Positions 1 through 10,926 are shown, numbered from the stretch's first letter. The stretch: DNA of 64,000 nucleotides from Clostridium zeae (GCF_017312485.1 NZ_BMBA01000003.1:6921-70920); one strand, 5' to 3'. Translations and numbers: made by a program. Notes: generated by a model not told the origin, from the sequence alone.

Positions 1-24
1 GTATTACCGATATACGATACCCGC
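1..24 (-). tRNA. tRNA-Gly, 5' part only (cut by window edge)
   Basis: These 24 bases are identical to the 5' end of the complete tRNA-Gly(TCC) at 723-746: acceptor strand, D-arm and the start of the anticodon arm. The anticodon lies outside the window, so the identity rests on that match. It would be the last tRNA in transcription order that can be seen here. Confidence 0.8.
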
Positions 25-29
25 ATATT

Positions 30-104
30 TGGAGCGGAAGACGGGACTCGAACCCGCGACCTTCACCTTGGCAAGGTGACACTCTACCATTGAGTCACTT
101 CCGC
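30..104 (-). tRNA. tRNA-Gly(GCC)
   Basis: The acceptor arms GCGGAAG/CTTCCGC pair and the 3' CCA is encoded. The anticodon loop is TTGCCAA in a five-pair stem, giving anticodon GCC. The T-arm has the usual GTTCGA loop. Confidence 0.95.
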
Positions 105-109
105 TTGAT

Positions 110-193
110 TGGTGCAGATGAAGGGAGTCGAACCCCCACGCCGTAGGCGCTAGATCCTAAGTCTAGTGCGTCTGCCAATTCCGCCACATCTGC
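110..193 (-). tRNA. tRNA-Leu(TAG)
   Basis: A class II tRNA with a long variable arm. The anticodon stem CTAGA/TCTAG encloses loop CTTAGGA, giving anticodon TAG. CCA is encoded and the acceptor is GCAGATG. Confidence 0.95.
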
Positions 194-212
194 ATCTTTT
201 CATTTATTAAAT

Positions 213-288
213 TGGTGGCTTACCGGGGAATCGAACCCCGGACACCATGATTAAAAGTCATGTGCTCTACCGACTGAGCTAGTAAACC
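213..288 (-). tRNA. tRNA-Lys(TTT)
   Basis: The anticodon arm CATGA-CTTTTAA-TCATG gives anticodon TTT. The acceptor GGTTTAC pairs with GTAAGCC, including one G-T pair, and CCA is encoded. Confidence 0.95.
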
Positions 289-291
289 AAT

Positions 292-366
292 TGGCTGGGA
301 TAGCAGGATTCGAACCTACGAATGATGGAGTCAAAGTCCATTGCCTTACCGCTTGGCGACATCCCA
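292..366 (-). tRNA. tRNA-Gln(TTG)
   Basis: The anticodon arm ATGGA-CTTTGAC-TCCAT gives anticodon TTG. The acceptor starts TGGGAT and CCA is encoded with G as discriminator. Confidence 0.95.
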
Positions 367-376
367 ATATTAAATA

Positions 377-453
377 TGGGGTGAACGATGGGATTCGAAC
401 CCACGACAACCAGAGCCACAATCTGGTGCTCTACCAACTGAACTACGTCCACC
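377..453 (-). tRNA. tRNA-His(GTG)
   Basis: The anticodon arm CCAGA-TTGTGGC-TCTGG gives anticodon GTG. The extra G at position -1 opposite C73, a hallmark of tRNA-His, is encoded at 453, and CCA is encoded. Confidence 0.95.
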
Positions 454-458
454 ATATT

Positions 459-534
459 TGGTGCGCCATCAGGGACTCGAACCCAAGACACCCTGATTAA
501 GAGTCAGGTGCTCTACCAACTGAGCTAATGGCGC
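459..534 (-). tRNA. tRNA-Lys(CTT)
   Basis: The anticodon arm CCTGA-CTCTTAA-TCAGG gives anticodon CTT. It is a second lysine isoacceptor beside the TTT one in this cluster, and CCA is encoded. Confidence 0.93.
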
Positions 535-538
535 ATAA

Positions 539-615
<77 letters not shown>

Positions 616-634
616 ATGTTAAACAACATTGATT

Positions 635-663
635 ATTTTACTAAATCCAACATCTTTTGTCAA
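635..663 (-). promoter_or_regulatory. Internal sigma-A promoter of the tRNA cluster
   Basis: On the minus strand TTGACA (658-663) and TAAAAT (635-640) are exactly 17 bases apart. They sit in the only wide gap of the cluster, just upstream of tRNA-Arg. It could drive the seven downstream tRNAs independently of the leading promoter. Confidence 0.75.
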
Positions 664-672
664 GATGTTTTT

Positions 673-746
673 TGGAGCGGGTAGTGGGAGTCGAACCCAC
701 CTTTTCAGCTTGGAAGGCTGGAGTATTACCGATATACGATACCCGC
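673..746 (-). tRNA. tRNA-Gly(TCC)
   Basis: The anticodon loop CTTCCAA gives anticodon TCC, the acceptor GCGGGTA pairs with TACCCGC, and CCA is encoded. Its 5' 24 bases match the partial tRNA at the window start exactly, so the cluster carries at least two copies. Confidence 0.95.
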
Positions 747-754
747 ATATTAAC

Positions 755-830
755 TGGTCGGGGTGACAGGGATCGAACCTGCGACCTCATGGTCCCAAAC
801 CACGCGCGCTCCCATCTGCGCTACACCCCG
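755..830 (-). tRNA. tRNA-Pro(TGG)
   Basis: The anticodon arm CGTGG-TTTGGGA-CCATG gives anticodon TGG. The acceptor is CGGGGTG and CCA is encoded. It is the first tRNA of the cluster in transcription order. Confidence 0.95.
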
Positions 831-870
831 TTTGTTTTCACAACTTGTTAACCTTTCGGCGACAAAGATT

Positions 871-899
871 ATTCTACACGATGTTATTATTACAGTCAA
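871..899 (-). promoter_or_regulatory. Leading promoter of the tRNA cluster
   Basis: On the minus strand TTGACT (894-899) and TAGAAT (871-876) are 17 bases apart, about 40 bases upstream of tRNA-Pro. The rest of the 831-1048 gap holds nothing else I can support. Confidence 0.75.
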
Positions 900-1048
900 T
901 ACCCTTTTGAAAAAAAGTTTTTTAACCACTTTTCCTTACAAACCTAGTGTTTATAATGCTTTGCGCCGATATACCAGTTTATGTAACCAAAAGTTTTAAG
1001 ATTAAAACGAATTAAAATATTCAGAATATAATTAATTGCTCATATGTA

Positions 1049-1522
1049 TTACAGTTCTACTAAATAAGGGTATAAAGGCTTCCCTTCCTCAACTTCTATG
1101 AAGGCTATACTTCTTTTACTCATTCTAGGAAGTGAGGCGCTGCCTGGATTTACAAGCCATATATTGCTATGTTGTGTTACAAGTGATTGATGAGTATGGC
1201 CAAATAAAGCAGCATCTGCAGCTACTTCTTTGGCTTTAAAATATATAGAATTCAAATCATATTTTACATTGTATTTATGTCCATGGGTAATAAATATTTT
1301 TTTATCTAAAATTTCAACAATCATATCTAAAGGATAATTGTTTGAGAAGTCACAATTCCCTTTAACACCATAAACTTTTCCATTGTACCCTTTAATGATA
1401 TATTCTAAGTCAGTTATATTATCACCTAAATGAATCAATATATCACTTTTATTTATCATTCTTTTTACTTTCTCTATATACTCTGTAATACCATGAGTAT
1501 CACTAACTACAGCTACGAGCAT
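1049..1522 (-). CDS. YfcE/MJ0936-type metallophosphoesterase
   Basis: A 157-residue calcineurin-like phosphoesterase of the small YfcE/MJ0936 family, which hydrolyses phosphodiesters with two metal ions in the cytosol. The full metal-ligand set is visible: D8 and H10 (SDTHG), D34 (LGDN), N56 (GNCD), H80 (THGH) and H109/H111 (GHTH). Length is normal. It is the last gene of the AIR synthase-rph-rdgB operon, 19 bases after rdgB, an order common in clostridia. The family is sure, the natural substrate is not known. Confidence 0.9.
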   Translation of the reverse strand: MLVAVVSDTHGITEYIEKVKRMINKSDILIHLGDNITDLEYIIKGYNGKVYGVKGNCDFSNNYPLDMIVEILDKKIFITHGHKYNVKYDLNSIYFKAKEVAADAALFGHTHQSLVTQHSNIWLVNPGSASLPRMSKRSIAFIEVEEGKPLYPYLVEL

Positions 1523-1541
1523 TTCTATTATGCCTCCAAAT

Positions 1542-2153
1542 TTAAATTAGATTATTTAGTTCTTTTTTTACAACGTCTAACGCTTTTCCCCTATGACTTA
1601 TTGAATTTTTCTCATCTGCTGTCATTTCTGCAAAGGTCTTATTAAATTCTGGCACGAAAAATAGAGGATCATATCCAAATCCTTCTACTCCTGATAATTC
1701 TTCTTTTATAACCCCATAGGCTCTTTCTTCTACCTTTACAGTCTTCCCATCACTATTTATTAAAACTATAGCACAAACAAAAGATGCATTTCTTTTTTCA
1801 GTTGGTACACCCTTTAACTTTTCTAATAGCTTTTCATTATTTTTTTTGTTATTTCCATGTTCTCCTGCATATCTTGCAGAATACACACCTGGCTCTCCAT
1901 TTAAGTAATCAACTTCTAGTCCTGAATCATCTGCCATTATAAGAAAATCCTGCATGCCCTCTTCTTTTGCGTATTCATAAATTTCACTAGCTTTTTTATA
2001 AGAATTCTCTAAAAATGTTTTACCATCCTCTACCACATCTATATCTATATTACAATCTTTAAGGGATTTTACTTCTACATTTATATCGCTTAATATTTGC
2101 TTTATTTCTTTTATTTTATGATCATTATTACTTGCTACAATAATTGACTTCAT
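1542..2153 (-). CDS. rdgB: XTP/dITP diphosphatase (non-canonical purine NTPase)
   Basis: A 203-residue HAM1/RdgB protein that hydrolyses dITP, XTP and ITP to the monophosphates, keeping deaminated purines out of DNA. The N-terminus [14 protein letters not shown] is the substrate-binding start of the family, followed by the [21 protein letters not shown] core and GYDPLFFVP. The C-terminal ISHRGKAL motif completes a full-length protein. It follows rph with a one-base gap, so the two are probably translationally coupled. Confidence 0.95.
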   Translation of the reverse strand: MKSIIVASNNDHKIKEIKQILSDINVEVKSLKDCNIDIDVVEDGKTFLENSYKKASEIYEYAKEEGMQDFLIMADDSGLEVDYLNGEPGVYSARYAGEHGNNKKNNEKLLEKLKGVPTEKRNASFVCAIVLINSDGKTVKVEERAYGVIKEELSGVEGFGYDPLFFVPEFNKTFAEMTADEKNSISHRGKALDVVKKELNNLI

Positions 2154-2154
2154 T

Positions 2155-2901
2155 TTATTTTCCCCCTGTACCTATCCACAAACTATCTGTTTTTAATACA
2201 TCCTTTTGTGCTTGAATTATATGTTTAACTCCTCTTTCACCTAAAGATAGCAGCTCCTCTAAATCTTTTCTTGAAAAAGGACTTTCTTCTCCAGTTCCTT
2301 GTACTTCAATGAACTCTCCGCTATCCGTCATAACGATATTCATATCGACTTTAGCCTTCGAGTCTTCTTCATAACATAAATCTGCAATTTTCTCATCGTT
2401 TAATATTCCAACACTTACAGCTCCAACAAAACTTCTTATTGGAAAAACCTTAAAAGGTTGGTTTTTATGAAGCCTATTAACTGCATCTACTAGGGCTACA
2501 AATGCGCCAGAAATTGATGCTGTCCTTGTTCCTCCATCAGCTTGAATAACATCACAATCAATCCATATAGTCTTTTCACCAAGTGCTTTTAAATCAACCA
2601 CAGATCTTAGAGCTCTTCCAATAAGTCTTTGTATCTCCATAGTTCTACCATCTATTTTTAGCTTAGCTATATCTCTCGGTTTTCTTGATTGAGTTGATCT
2701 AGGCAACATATTATATTCTGCAGTTATCCATCCTTCTCCACTACCTTTTAAAAATGGTGGCACCTTTTCTTCTATTGATGCATTACATAATACCTTTGTA
2801 TCTCCCATTTCTATAAGTACTGAACCTTCTGCATACTTTGTATAATTTCTTGTTAGCTTTATAGGTCTTAACCCCTCATTTTTTCTTCCGTCTATTCTCA
2901 T
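2155..2901 (-). CDS. rph: Ribonuclease PH
   Basis: A phosphorolytic 3'-5' exoribonuclease that trims tRNA 3' ends. The start [13 protein letters not shown] is typical of the family and is preceded by AAGGAGG at good spacing. A longer frame reaches back to 2943 but would overlap the upstream gene and add unrelated residues, so I use 2901. Core motifs seen include [16 protein letters not shown], the [12 protein letters not shown] segment and the C-terminal [10 protein letters not shown]. Length (248 aa) is normal. Confidence 0.95.
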   Translation of the reverse strand: MRIDGRKNEGLRPIKLTRNYTKYAEGSVLIEMGDTKVLCNASIEEKVPPFLKGSGEGWITAEYNMLPRSTQSRKPRDIAKLKIDGRTMEIQRLIGRALRSVVDLKALGEKTIWIDCDVIQADGGTRTASISGAFVALVDAVNRLHKNQPFKVFPIRSFVGAVSVGILNDEKIADLCYEEDSKAKVDMNIVMTDSGEFIEVQGTGEESPFSRKDLEELLSLGERGVKHIIQAQKDVLKTDSLWIGTGGK

Positions 2902-2923
2902 AAAATTGCCTCCTTCATAAATA

Positions 2924-3901
2924 TCATATAGAAAAAAGTTCATCTCTTTCAGGTTGAGGAACTATAACTTCCCCTTCTAATTCTTTAACTAATATTCCTT
3001 TATCATTTGTTATATTACCAATTATAGTAGAATTAATTCCATTTTTCATTAATAGTTTTACAAGTTCTTCACCATTTTTAGTAGTTATAATCATACTACC
3101 AGAAGATATTAATTTAAGCGGATCAATATTAAATGCCTTACATACCTTCTTAGTTACAGCAGTAACAGGCATTTTATCTTCATATACCTTAAACCCTACA
3201 TTAGAAGCATCAGCTAGTTCCCAAAGTGCCCCTAGCACTCCACCTTCAGTAATATCGTGCATACTATTTACACCGAACTCTCCACTTACTTTCCCTTCCA
3301 TTATAACACTAATTTTATTAATATATTCTTTAGCTTCGTCTATCTCTTCTTTTGTTAATATATCTTTTAGTTTATCAATCTTATCATTTACTATTATGTT
3401 AGTACCTTCTAGCGCAAGACTTTTGGTTACAACTATATCATCATCAACTTGAGCCCCTGCGGTTGACACTGCTTTTCCACTAATGCATTTGCCAAGAACA
3501 GTACAAGAAACAACGATTCTATTTACTGCAGAAGTTACTTCTGTATGCCCTCCAATTATCTCCACATTTATCTTTGAAGTCTCCTCGTTAATTTGCTTCA
3601 TTACATCATTTATTTCTTCAAAGGTAGTATCTTCAGGTGCTAATATTGTAACCAATATAGCCATAGGATCTACTCCACAGGAAGCTACATCATTACAATT
3701 TACATGAACAGCCAACCTTCCTATGTTTTCAGTTGCACCAGTTATGGGATCAGTAGATATTACACATTCATATTCTCCAAAGTTTATAACAGAGCAATCT
3801 TCTCCTACTCCATTTCGTACTCTTACTTCATCTCTCTTAACTGATTTGTTGTTATTTATTAATCCTTTAAGATCATCCCAGTTTAATTTTCCTGATTTCA
3901 T
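2924..3901 (-). CDS. AIR synthase-related protein (HypE/PurM-like fold)
   Basis: A 325-residue member of the AIR synthase/HypE/ThiL/SelD ATP-binding superfamily. Visible are the N-terminal GVGEDCSVI, the acidic STDPITG loop, the helix [14 protein letters not shown], and a C-terminal domain with [17 protein letters not shown]. These are the superfamily metal/ATP and dimer motifs. Similar clostridial proteins are often labelled hydrogenase maturation factor, but no hydrogenase genes lie nearby, so the substrate is unknown. It heads the operon with rph, rdgB and the phosphoesterase. Confidence 0.8.
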   Translation of the reverse strand: MKSGKLNWDDLKGLINNNKSVKRDEVRVRNGVGEDCSVINFGEYECVISTDPITGATENIGRLAVHVNCNDVASCGVDPMAILVTILAPEDTTFEEINDVMKQINEETSKINVEIIGGHTEVTSAVNRIVVSCTVLGKCISGKAVSTAGAQVDDDIVVTKSLALEGTNIIVNDKIDKLKDILTKEEIDEAKEYINKISVIMEGKVSGEFGVNSMHDITEGGVLGALWELADASNVGFKVYEDKMPVTAVTKKVCKAFNIDPLKLISSGSMIITTKNGEELVKLLMKNGINSTIIGNITNDKGILVKELEGEVIVPQPERDELFSI

Positions 3902-3994
3902 AAATGTTCTCCTTGTTTATATATATACTTATGCAATTTTTCACTGCAACTAACATATTATTAATATAAGTATTAATTTTATGAGGTGGATACA

Positions 3995-5491
3995 TTGAAG
4001 TATATAGGTCCTTTTTTTAGAATAAATAGTCTGACTTCATTGGAGATAGAAAGCCAGCTATTCTTTCTTTCACGGGAAGCACTGAAACACATCGTATTGC
4101 AATCTCGTTGTGGTCTAATATCCTCAACAAAAACTTCCAAAAAGTATCTTTCTAACAATGATATTAACATAATAAAAGATTTTTCTCCACTTTTATGTAT
4201 TTATAAAAAAGGGTCTCCAAAGTTTGCATCAACTAAGCATTTCCACGGTTGGTCTGATGATGGTGTTAAGAAAGAAATTAGTAGTTCCTCAAATGCATTG
4301 ATGACTTTGAGTATATTAGAACTTTCAGAGTTTTATGCAAAGTTTGAAAAATCTTCTAGTAGCAACTATTCAATGGCAAAGATTTATAGAACCCTCGCTA
4401 AACAACAGTTAGATTTTTATTCTAAACAATTAAGAAACACAGATGGAGTTTTTGTAGATAAAAAGAATTTATCAGAAGGAAATAGTGAATTCAACCTTAT
4501 TGATAAAGATAAAAAATTTAAGTTTTCTGATCAGGCTTTAATGATGGTTGCATATTACCTTTACTGGAACATATGTACATTTGATGAGGATAGAGAAATG
4601 TATAAAGATTTTTCTCTTGATATATTAAATATGTTTTTAAATTATAAGGACGAAATTTACGACTTATCTTTCCAGGAATGCTGCAAGATTTGTTTTGCCT
4701 TTAATCTTCTTTACAAGTATTCCAATAATGATGATGTAAAGTTGTTCTTAATTGATGTTACAGATTATTTAATAGATAAATATAATGAGAAGAATTACAT
4801 TCTCGATAATTTAGATTATTCTTGCTTAATGGCAATAAATCTTCATTTATCTTATAAGAATACAGGAATTGAATCCTTCAAAGATAATTTCTTACAAATT
4901 AGCGAGAGACACAAAAGATTATTTGATGATAATTCAGGAATCTTCTTAAAACCAATGGAAAAAAAGGATATAAAATATGATTGTACTGAAGTAAATAATT
5001 ATATGATAAATATGCTTCTTTATGAAGAATATGAAACTTCAAGAGATTTTAAGGCTATGATTTCCACACTATTTAGACAGTTTTATATCACTTCAGGGCT
5101 TGTGATTTCTTGGCCTGATGCTCCATCATTGGATAGTGACGAGAGATATAAGAATCTAACCTTAAATTCTGCTGATCTTATTGACGAATCAATGTTTAGA
5201 GTTAGTACTACTCCATCACCAGACACCACTGGCACCGCTCCAATATTCTTAAAGAAAATTGCATATTCAAAGAAGAAGGAAAATTTCGCAACAACTAAGA
5301 TAACTTTTGATAGTGCAAAGAATTTGACTAACTTCTTTAACATAATATTTCTGTTTAAAGACACTATTATGAAGTCTTTTTTCTTCACTGAAGATACCTT
5401 ACCTACAGAAAAAGCCGAAGTAGGTAATGACCAAACTGAAGCGTTAGATATTACAGACGAGATAACTGATGGTATTACCAAGAAACTTTAA
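3995..5491 (+). CDS. Unrecognised helical protein, possibly alpha/alpha-toroid
   Basis: A 499-residue protein I cannot assign. I chose TTG at 3995 because GAGGTGG ends five bases upstream; a GTG at 3986 overlaps that site. There is no signal peptide or clear membrane span. From about residue 60 it is a run of amphipathic helices rich in aromatic residues, with a KHFHGWSDDGVKKEISSSSNA segment near 80-100 and a WPDAPSLDSDE segment near 370. The pattern recalls (alpha/alpha)6 barrels of thioredoxin-like/AGE-type proteins, but this is only a resemblance. It is a single gene with its own terminator. Confidence 0.7.
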   Translation: MKYIGPFFRINSLTSLEIESQLFFLSREALKHIVLQSRCGLISSTKTSKKYLSNNDINIIKDFSPLLCIYKKGSPKFASTKHFHGWSDDGVKKEISSSSNALMTLSILELSEFYAKFEKSSSSNYSMAKIYRTLAKQQLDFYSKQLRNTDGVFVDKKNLSEGNSEFNLIDKDKKFKFSDQALMMVAYYLYWNICTFDEDREMYKDFSLDILNMFLNYKDEIYDLSFQECCKICFAFNLLYKYSNNDDVKLFLIDVTDYLIDKYNEKNYILDNLDYSCLMAINLHLSYKNTGIESFKDNFLQISERHKRLFDDNSGIFLKPMEKKDIKYDCTEVNNYMINMLLYEEYETSRDFKAMISTLFRQFYITSGLVISWPDAPSLDSDERYKNLTLNSADLIDESMFRVSTTPSPDTTGTAPIFLKKIAYSKKKENFATTKITFDSAKNLTNFFNIIFLFKDTIMKSFFFTEDTLPTEKAEVGNDQTEALDITDEITDGITKKL

Positions 5492-5494
5492 AGA

Positions 5495-5519
5495 GGAGCA
5501 TAACTTTGCTCCTTTTTTT
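5495..5519 (+). terminator. Terminator of the 3995-5491 gene
   Basis: Stem GGAGCA/TGCTCC with a six-base loop, followed by seven T, directly after the stop codon. Confidence 0.85.
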
Positions 5520-5612
5520 ACTGTAAAGGATAATATAGAATTTCCACGACGATTAAGCACAGATATTTCAATGCTTTCAGAAGCTTTTTATGGCGATACA
5601 GTAAAAAAATAA
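5514..5612 (+). pseudogene. Possible C-terminal gene remnant
   Basis: An open stretch of about 30 codons ends in TAA at 5610-5612 and reads ...KDNIEFPRRLSTDISMLSEA.... It has protein-like composition unlike the surrounding spacer. It has no start codon or ribosome binding site, overlaps the T-run of the preceding terminator, and I do not recognise the family. It could be the tail of a decayed gene or chance. Confidence 0.25.
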
Positions 5613-5665
5613 AACTTATTCGCCTGCCAAATTTTCCTCATATTCATTCGGAAAGGCAGATGCGT

Positions 5666-5706
5666 AAAAAAGTTCGCTGAAGAAGGTCACTTCAGCGAAC
5701 TTTTTT
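5666..5706. terminator. Bidirectional terminator (GTTCGC family)
   Basis: A perfect 17-base inverted repeat runs from AAAAAAGTTCGCTGAAG to its complement, with a seven-base loop. A-run and T-run flank it, so it works in both directions. Its GTTCGC core recurs in the hairpins at 31712 and 48981. Confidence 0.85.
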
Positions 5707-5787
5707 ATTCACTTCACAAAACGAGAGTATATCCATATGTTTTTTAATAATTTATTTACTTATAAATTTTCATCACAACTTAACACT

Positions 5788-7395
5788 CTAATTAGTATCA
5801 TTAACTTCCAGTTGATTAAGACTTAAAATCCCATCTTTACTAAAGGTTATATTCTTCACCTTATCTGATTTAACACAAATTAGATTATCAAAAAGTAACG
5901 GTACTATATAGTTATTATCCCTCAATAGTTTTACGATATTTTTATTTTTACTATCCACAGTTTCATCTTTCTTTAAGGTACTTGTTGATATCATATCATT
6001 AATATCTTTATTGTCTATAGCTTTTCCCTTATTATTTACAATCCACTTATTTACTAACTGACCATACGTGTCAGAACTAGAAGTTATATCTTCTAGCAAT
6101 AATTCATAATCACCAGTGGACACTGCCTTTTTTAATTGGTTTTGATCTAGTAGATTGTATTTTACGGTTATATTATATATGTCTTTAAGATTTTTTGATA
6201 TGAACTCACATATACTTTTATTCTCATCACTTTTCAAACACACTAATCTTAAAGCATCACCCTCATAGCTTGATTTACTAAGCAGATTACTAACTTGTTC
6301 CTTAATTGAATCCAAGTTTTTTGAATCATTAGTAACAGTTGAGCTTACAATACTTTCATTGGATTTCAATGCTTTCCTCTCTAATTCCCCTAGAGCTAGC
6401 TGAAATCTGTCTTCTTTTACTAAAGAATTACCTGTTATAGTATTCAAAATAGACTTTTCTAACGCTCTTCTCATGCTCAGATTGGTCTTATTATTTTTAG
6501 TATCTGGATTAAATTCTACAACCTTCATAGTATCGTTAGGAAATATCTCAACTAAATTTTTAGATGACAATCTAGATATCTCACTGTTAGGAATGTTTAA
6601 TATTATATCTACATCCTTTTTAGATTCAAAATCTGCTAATGCAAGTTCAGCACCTGTGAATACTTTTAAGATTATTTTTTTTGCGTTTGTACTTTTCTTA
6701 TTCCAATACTTCTCATTAAGATCCAGTTCTATTTCCTTATCCTCATTTATATTCTTTATTGCATATGCCCCCGAGTACTTAATGGAGGCAAATTTTTGTT
6801 TATAGTTATCTAAATTATCATCAAACTCTCTAAGTTTAAAATATCCCTCAGACAGCTTTTTTAAGAAACTATCATCTCTTACATTCATCCTGAACTTTAC
6901 CACATTTCCATCTTCTTTTGATATTGCAACATTTTTTTCAAAAGTCCCTTTACCTTCATGATAGTCTTTAACTCCGTATACATTATAGAGTTCACTTACG
7001 TACTCATCCTTATTTTTATTAGATGTAATGCTCTTAAAAAACTTCATAAAATCATCTGCTGTTATCCTATTACCATTACTCCAATAAATATCATTTCTTA
7101 GTTTAAAAACATATTCTAGTCCATCTTTACTTACTGAGTAGGACTCTGCAAGATCAGGCACTATATCACCATTTTCATTTTCACTGACTAATCCATCAAA
7201 AATTGAATAAATTAAATCCTTGTCCCTTAGACTTAATTTATTAGTTATGTTTATGGAATCAGGAAACTTTTCAACTGCATAGGTTATTGAATTATTATCA
7301 ACAATATTATTATTTTTTTGTATTATATTAGTACATCCCTGCAAGGTAACAACGACTATAACTAATATCAATAGTTTGGAAAGCTTTCTTTTCAT
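5788..7395 (-). CDS. Peptide ABC transporter substrate-binding lipoprotein (SBP family 5)
   Basis: A 535-residue OppA/DppA-type binding protein. I start at MKRKLSK (7395) because AAAGGAGAG lies just upstream; an upstream in-frame Met gives no sensible leader. A lipoprotein signal is clear: KRK, a hydrophobic stretch, then LQGC with Cys at about 21. The family core follows: FPDSINITNKLSL, LVSENENGDIVPDLAESYSVS, DGLEYVFKLRNDIYWSNG. It would sit on the outer face of the membrane. No transporter genes adjoin it. It may serve oppBCDF at 21.5-25.4 kb, which lacks its own binding protein; that pairing is inference. Confidence 0.85.
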   Translation of the reverse strand: MKRKLSKLLILVIVVVTLQGCTNIIQKNNNIVDNNSITYAVEKFPDSINITNKLSLRDKDLIYSIFDGLVSENENGDIVPDLAESYSVSKDGLEYVFKLRNDIYWSNGNRITADDFMKFFKSITSNKNKDEYVSELYNVYGVKDYHEGKGTFEKNVAISKEDGNVVKFRMNVRDDSFLKKLSEGYFKLREFDDNLDNYKQKFASIKYSGAYAIKNINEDKEIELDLNEKYWNKKSTNAKKIILKVFTGAELALADFESKKDVDIILNIPNSEISRLSSKNLVEIFPNDTMKVVEFNPDTKNNKTNLSMRRALEKSILNTITGNSLVKEDRFQLALGELERKALKSNESIVSSTVTNDSKNLDSIKEQVSNLLSKSSYEGDALRLVCLKSDENKSICEFISKNLKDIYNITVKYNLLDQNQLKKAVSTGDYELLLEDITSSSDTYGQLVNKWIVNNKGKAIDNKDINDMISTSTLKKDETVDSKNKNIVKLLRDNNYIVPLLFDNLICVKSDKVKNITFSKDGILSLNQLEVNDTN

Positions 7396-7455
7396 CAATA
7401 TACTCTCCTTTAAGAAATATATATCTGAATTATGTCCAAACATTAATAATATTAA

Positions 7456-7932
7456 TCATACCGGCAGATATCTATTGAAATCTAATTTATCATATTTTAA
7501 GTGCTCATTATACTTCTTTTTACTCCATATTTGTCTTTTCAGAAAGGCCTTGCTATCTTCTAAAAAAACCTTAGGATAAGATAATTTCCAACTGTTCAAC
7601 TTATATATTTCTGCTTGAAAAACTCCTGTAGTAATAAAATAAGCTTTATCCACTTCCATAAGATCTACTAAATCTATAAATCTATTATAATCTTCTTTAA
7701 ATACTACTAAGGTTTTATTAAACTTCAATAAAACTTTTTCTCTCTTTCCTATAAGCTTTATTTCAAGAGTTAATCTATCTTTAATAATTATTTCGTATTG
7801 TATTCCATATATCCAACAGTTCTTCGTTAAATTCTTAAATACCACATCTATTGGTACTCTTTTGAACTTTAATATTGCTTTATCTAATGACTCTTTATGA
7901 AGCTTATAATATATTGAACTGATTACCCCAAT
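7456..7932 (-). CDS. Small protein, possibly restriction-endonuclease-like
   Basis: The frame is open well upstream of the first GTG (7845), and the coding pattern continues to an ATT at 7932 that follows GGAGG by four bases. I therefore propose 7932 as an ATT start (158 aa), with GTG at 7845 as fallback. The protein has a strand pattern around EIIIKDRLTLEIKL and DLMEVDKAYFITTGVFQ. This recalls Mrr-like PD-(D/E)xK nucleases (LEIK as E-x-K, ITTG.F as the following strand), but the assignment is weak. No methylase or other restriction gene is nearby. Confidence 0.55.
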   Translation of the reverse strand: MGVISSIYYKLHKESLDKAILKFKRVPIDVVFKNLTKNCWIYGIQYEIIIKDRLTLEIKLIGKREKVLLKFNKTLVVFKEDYNRFIDLVDLMEVDKAYFITTGVFQAEIYKLNSWKLSYPKVFLEDSKAFLKRQIWSKKKYNEHLKYDKLDFNRYLPV

Positions 7933-8031
7933 GTTGCCTCCAAAATCTTACTTTATCATATTATAGAATATGCTCTATATCTCTTACAAACTACCTTTAA
8001 ATTAAATTTATCAAAATAAAAATTTACAAAC

Positions 8032-8060
8032 TTGATAAAATTTCTTAAACAGATTATTAT
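8032..8060 (+). promoter_or_regulatory. Promoter of the small membrane protein gene
   Basis: TTGATA (8032-8037) and TATTAT (8055-8060) are 17 bases apart. A TATAAT lies a few bases further downstream. The 5' leader before the gene at 8178 is about 110 bases. Confidence 0.55.
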
Positions 8061-8177
8061 AGTATTATAATTTATGTATAGGATTACTAATCTACATATA
8101 GGATAGTAGTAAATTTAATTGTAAAGCTATCCATCTATATTAATAAATAGCATAATATATTTACGGAGGTTTTGGTA

Positions 8178-8417
8178 ATGTTACTTGCAATAGAGATAAT
8201 TGGTGTGTTATGTATGGTTACTATAATTTTTGTGGCAATTTGGGGATTTATAATAGCTAAATATGCTTATAGCCAAATAAAATATCAAAACTATCTATTA
8301 GAAAAACTTACTCAAAACATTTATCTATTAGTGACAAAAAACAAAAGTCTAACAGAGATAATTGGGGACACTACTAATAATATAAATGAAAACCAAAAAA
8401 CAGATGGTGAAATCTAA
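8178..8417 (+). CDS. Small single-span membrane protein
   Basis: 79 residues. ATG at 8178 follows GGAGG by eight bases. The first 30 residues form one hydrophobic span (LLAIEIIGVLCMVTIIFVAI and on), and the rest is a polar, helical cytosolic tail with several Asn, Lys and Glu. I do not recognise the family. It is a monocistronic gene with its own promoter and terminator. Confidence 0.65.
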   Translation: MLLAIEIIGVLCMVTIIFVAIWGFIIAKYAYSQIKYQNYLLEKLTQNIYLLVTKNKSLTEIIGDTTNNINENQKTDGEI

Positions 8418-8430
8418 CCATCTGTTTTTT
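8395..8430 (+). terminator. Terminator overlapping the end of the small membrane gene
   Basis: Stem ACAGATGG/CCATCTGT flanked by A-run and T6. The left arm lies inside the last codons of the gene. Confidence 0.85.
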
Positions 8431-8445
8431 GTTAAATCATCGTAC

Positions 8446-8502
8446 GAAATTAAGTGGTTATGCATCCTATGCTTTAATAAGCCTGCGCAAAGAATTAATA
8501 TA
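8446..8502 (+). repeat. Dispersed intergenic repeat, solo arm A
   Basis: This segment starts GAAATTAAGTGGTTATGCA and ends in AAAGAATTAATAT. It matches, directly or inverted, the arms at 18417-18484, 19194-19258, 19321-19390 and 27790-27852. See the palindromic element at 19194-19390. Confidence 0.65.
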
Positions 8503-8511
8503 ACAGTATCA

Positions 8512-8784
8512 TTATCTTACATACATACTCATAAAAAATATTGAAATTGAGGCTATTAAAAAACATATCACTGGGTAAGTTATCTTTTTACTGCCTTTTT
8601 CAAATAGATAAAACCTAATGCCCCATAAAATCATAGTGGCACATAGTCCTATCTGTATCGGATAGTACGAGTTAAAAATCTCAGATATATAAATAAATTG
8701 ATAGGTTGTAAGGAGAGTAAGAATTATATTTATACTTGTAAACACAGCTGCCAAAGGACTTAATATAGTTATAAGTCTTTTCAT
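8512..8784 (-). CDS. Small three-span membrane protein
   Basis: 90 residues with three hydrophobic segments (about 5-27, 40-58 and 66-87) and short basic connectors. A G-rich ribosome site precedes ATG. It follows ligA with a one-base gap, so it is probably co-transcribed and coupled. I do not recognise a family or a function. Confidence 0.65.
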   Translation of the reverse strand: MKRLITILSPLAAVFTSINIILTLLTTYQFIYISEIFNSYYPIQIGLCATMILWGIRFYLFEKGSKKITYPVICFLIASISIFFMSMYVR

Positions 8785-8785
8785 T

Positions 8786-10807
<2,022 letters not shown>

Positions 10808-10888
10808 TTAAACTATAGGATTCTCTCATTGAAAATTAATATCCTACAATCAAAAATTTATCTCATAATTTAAATAACTTTTTTATCC

Positions 10889-10926
10889 ATTAAACACTCT
10901 CCTATCAAAATATGAGAGTGTTTAAT
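10889..10926 (-). terminator. Hairpin between pcrA and ligA
   Basis: A 13-base perfect inverted repeat (ATTAAACACTCTC and complement) with a twelve-base loop. On the minus strand it follows pcrA. The T-run after it is weak, so read-through to ligA is possible. Confidence 0.6.

Noticed and set aside
5083-5481. 132-codon antisense frame inside the helical protein gene
   Set aside because: It is an open shadow of the real gene on the plus strand, which has ribosome site, terminator and full length.
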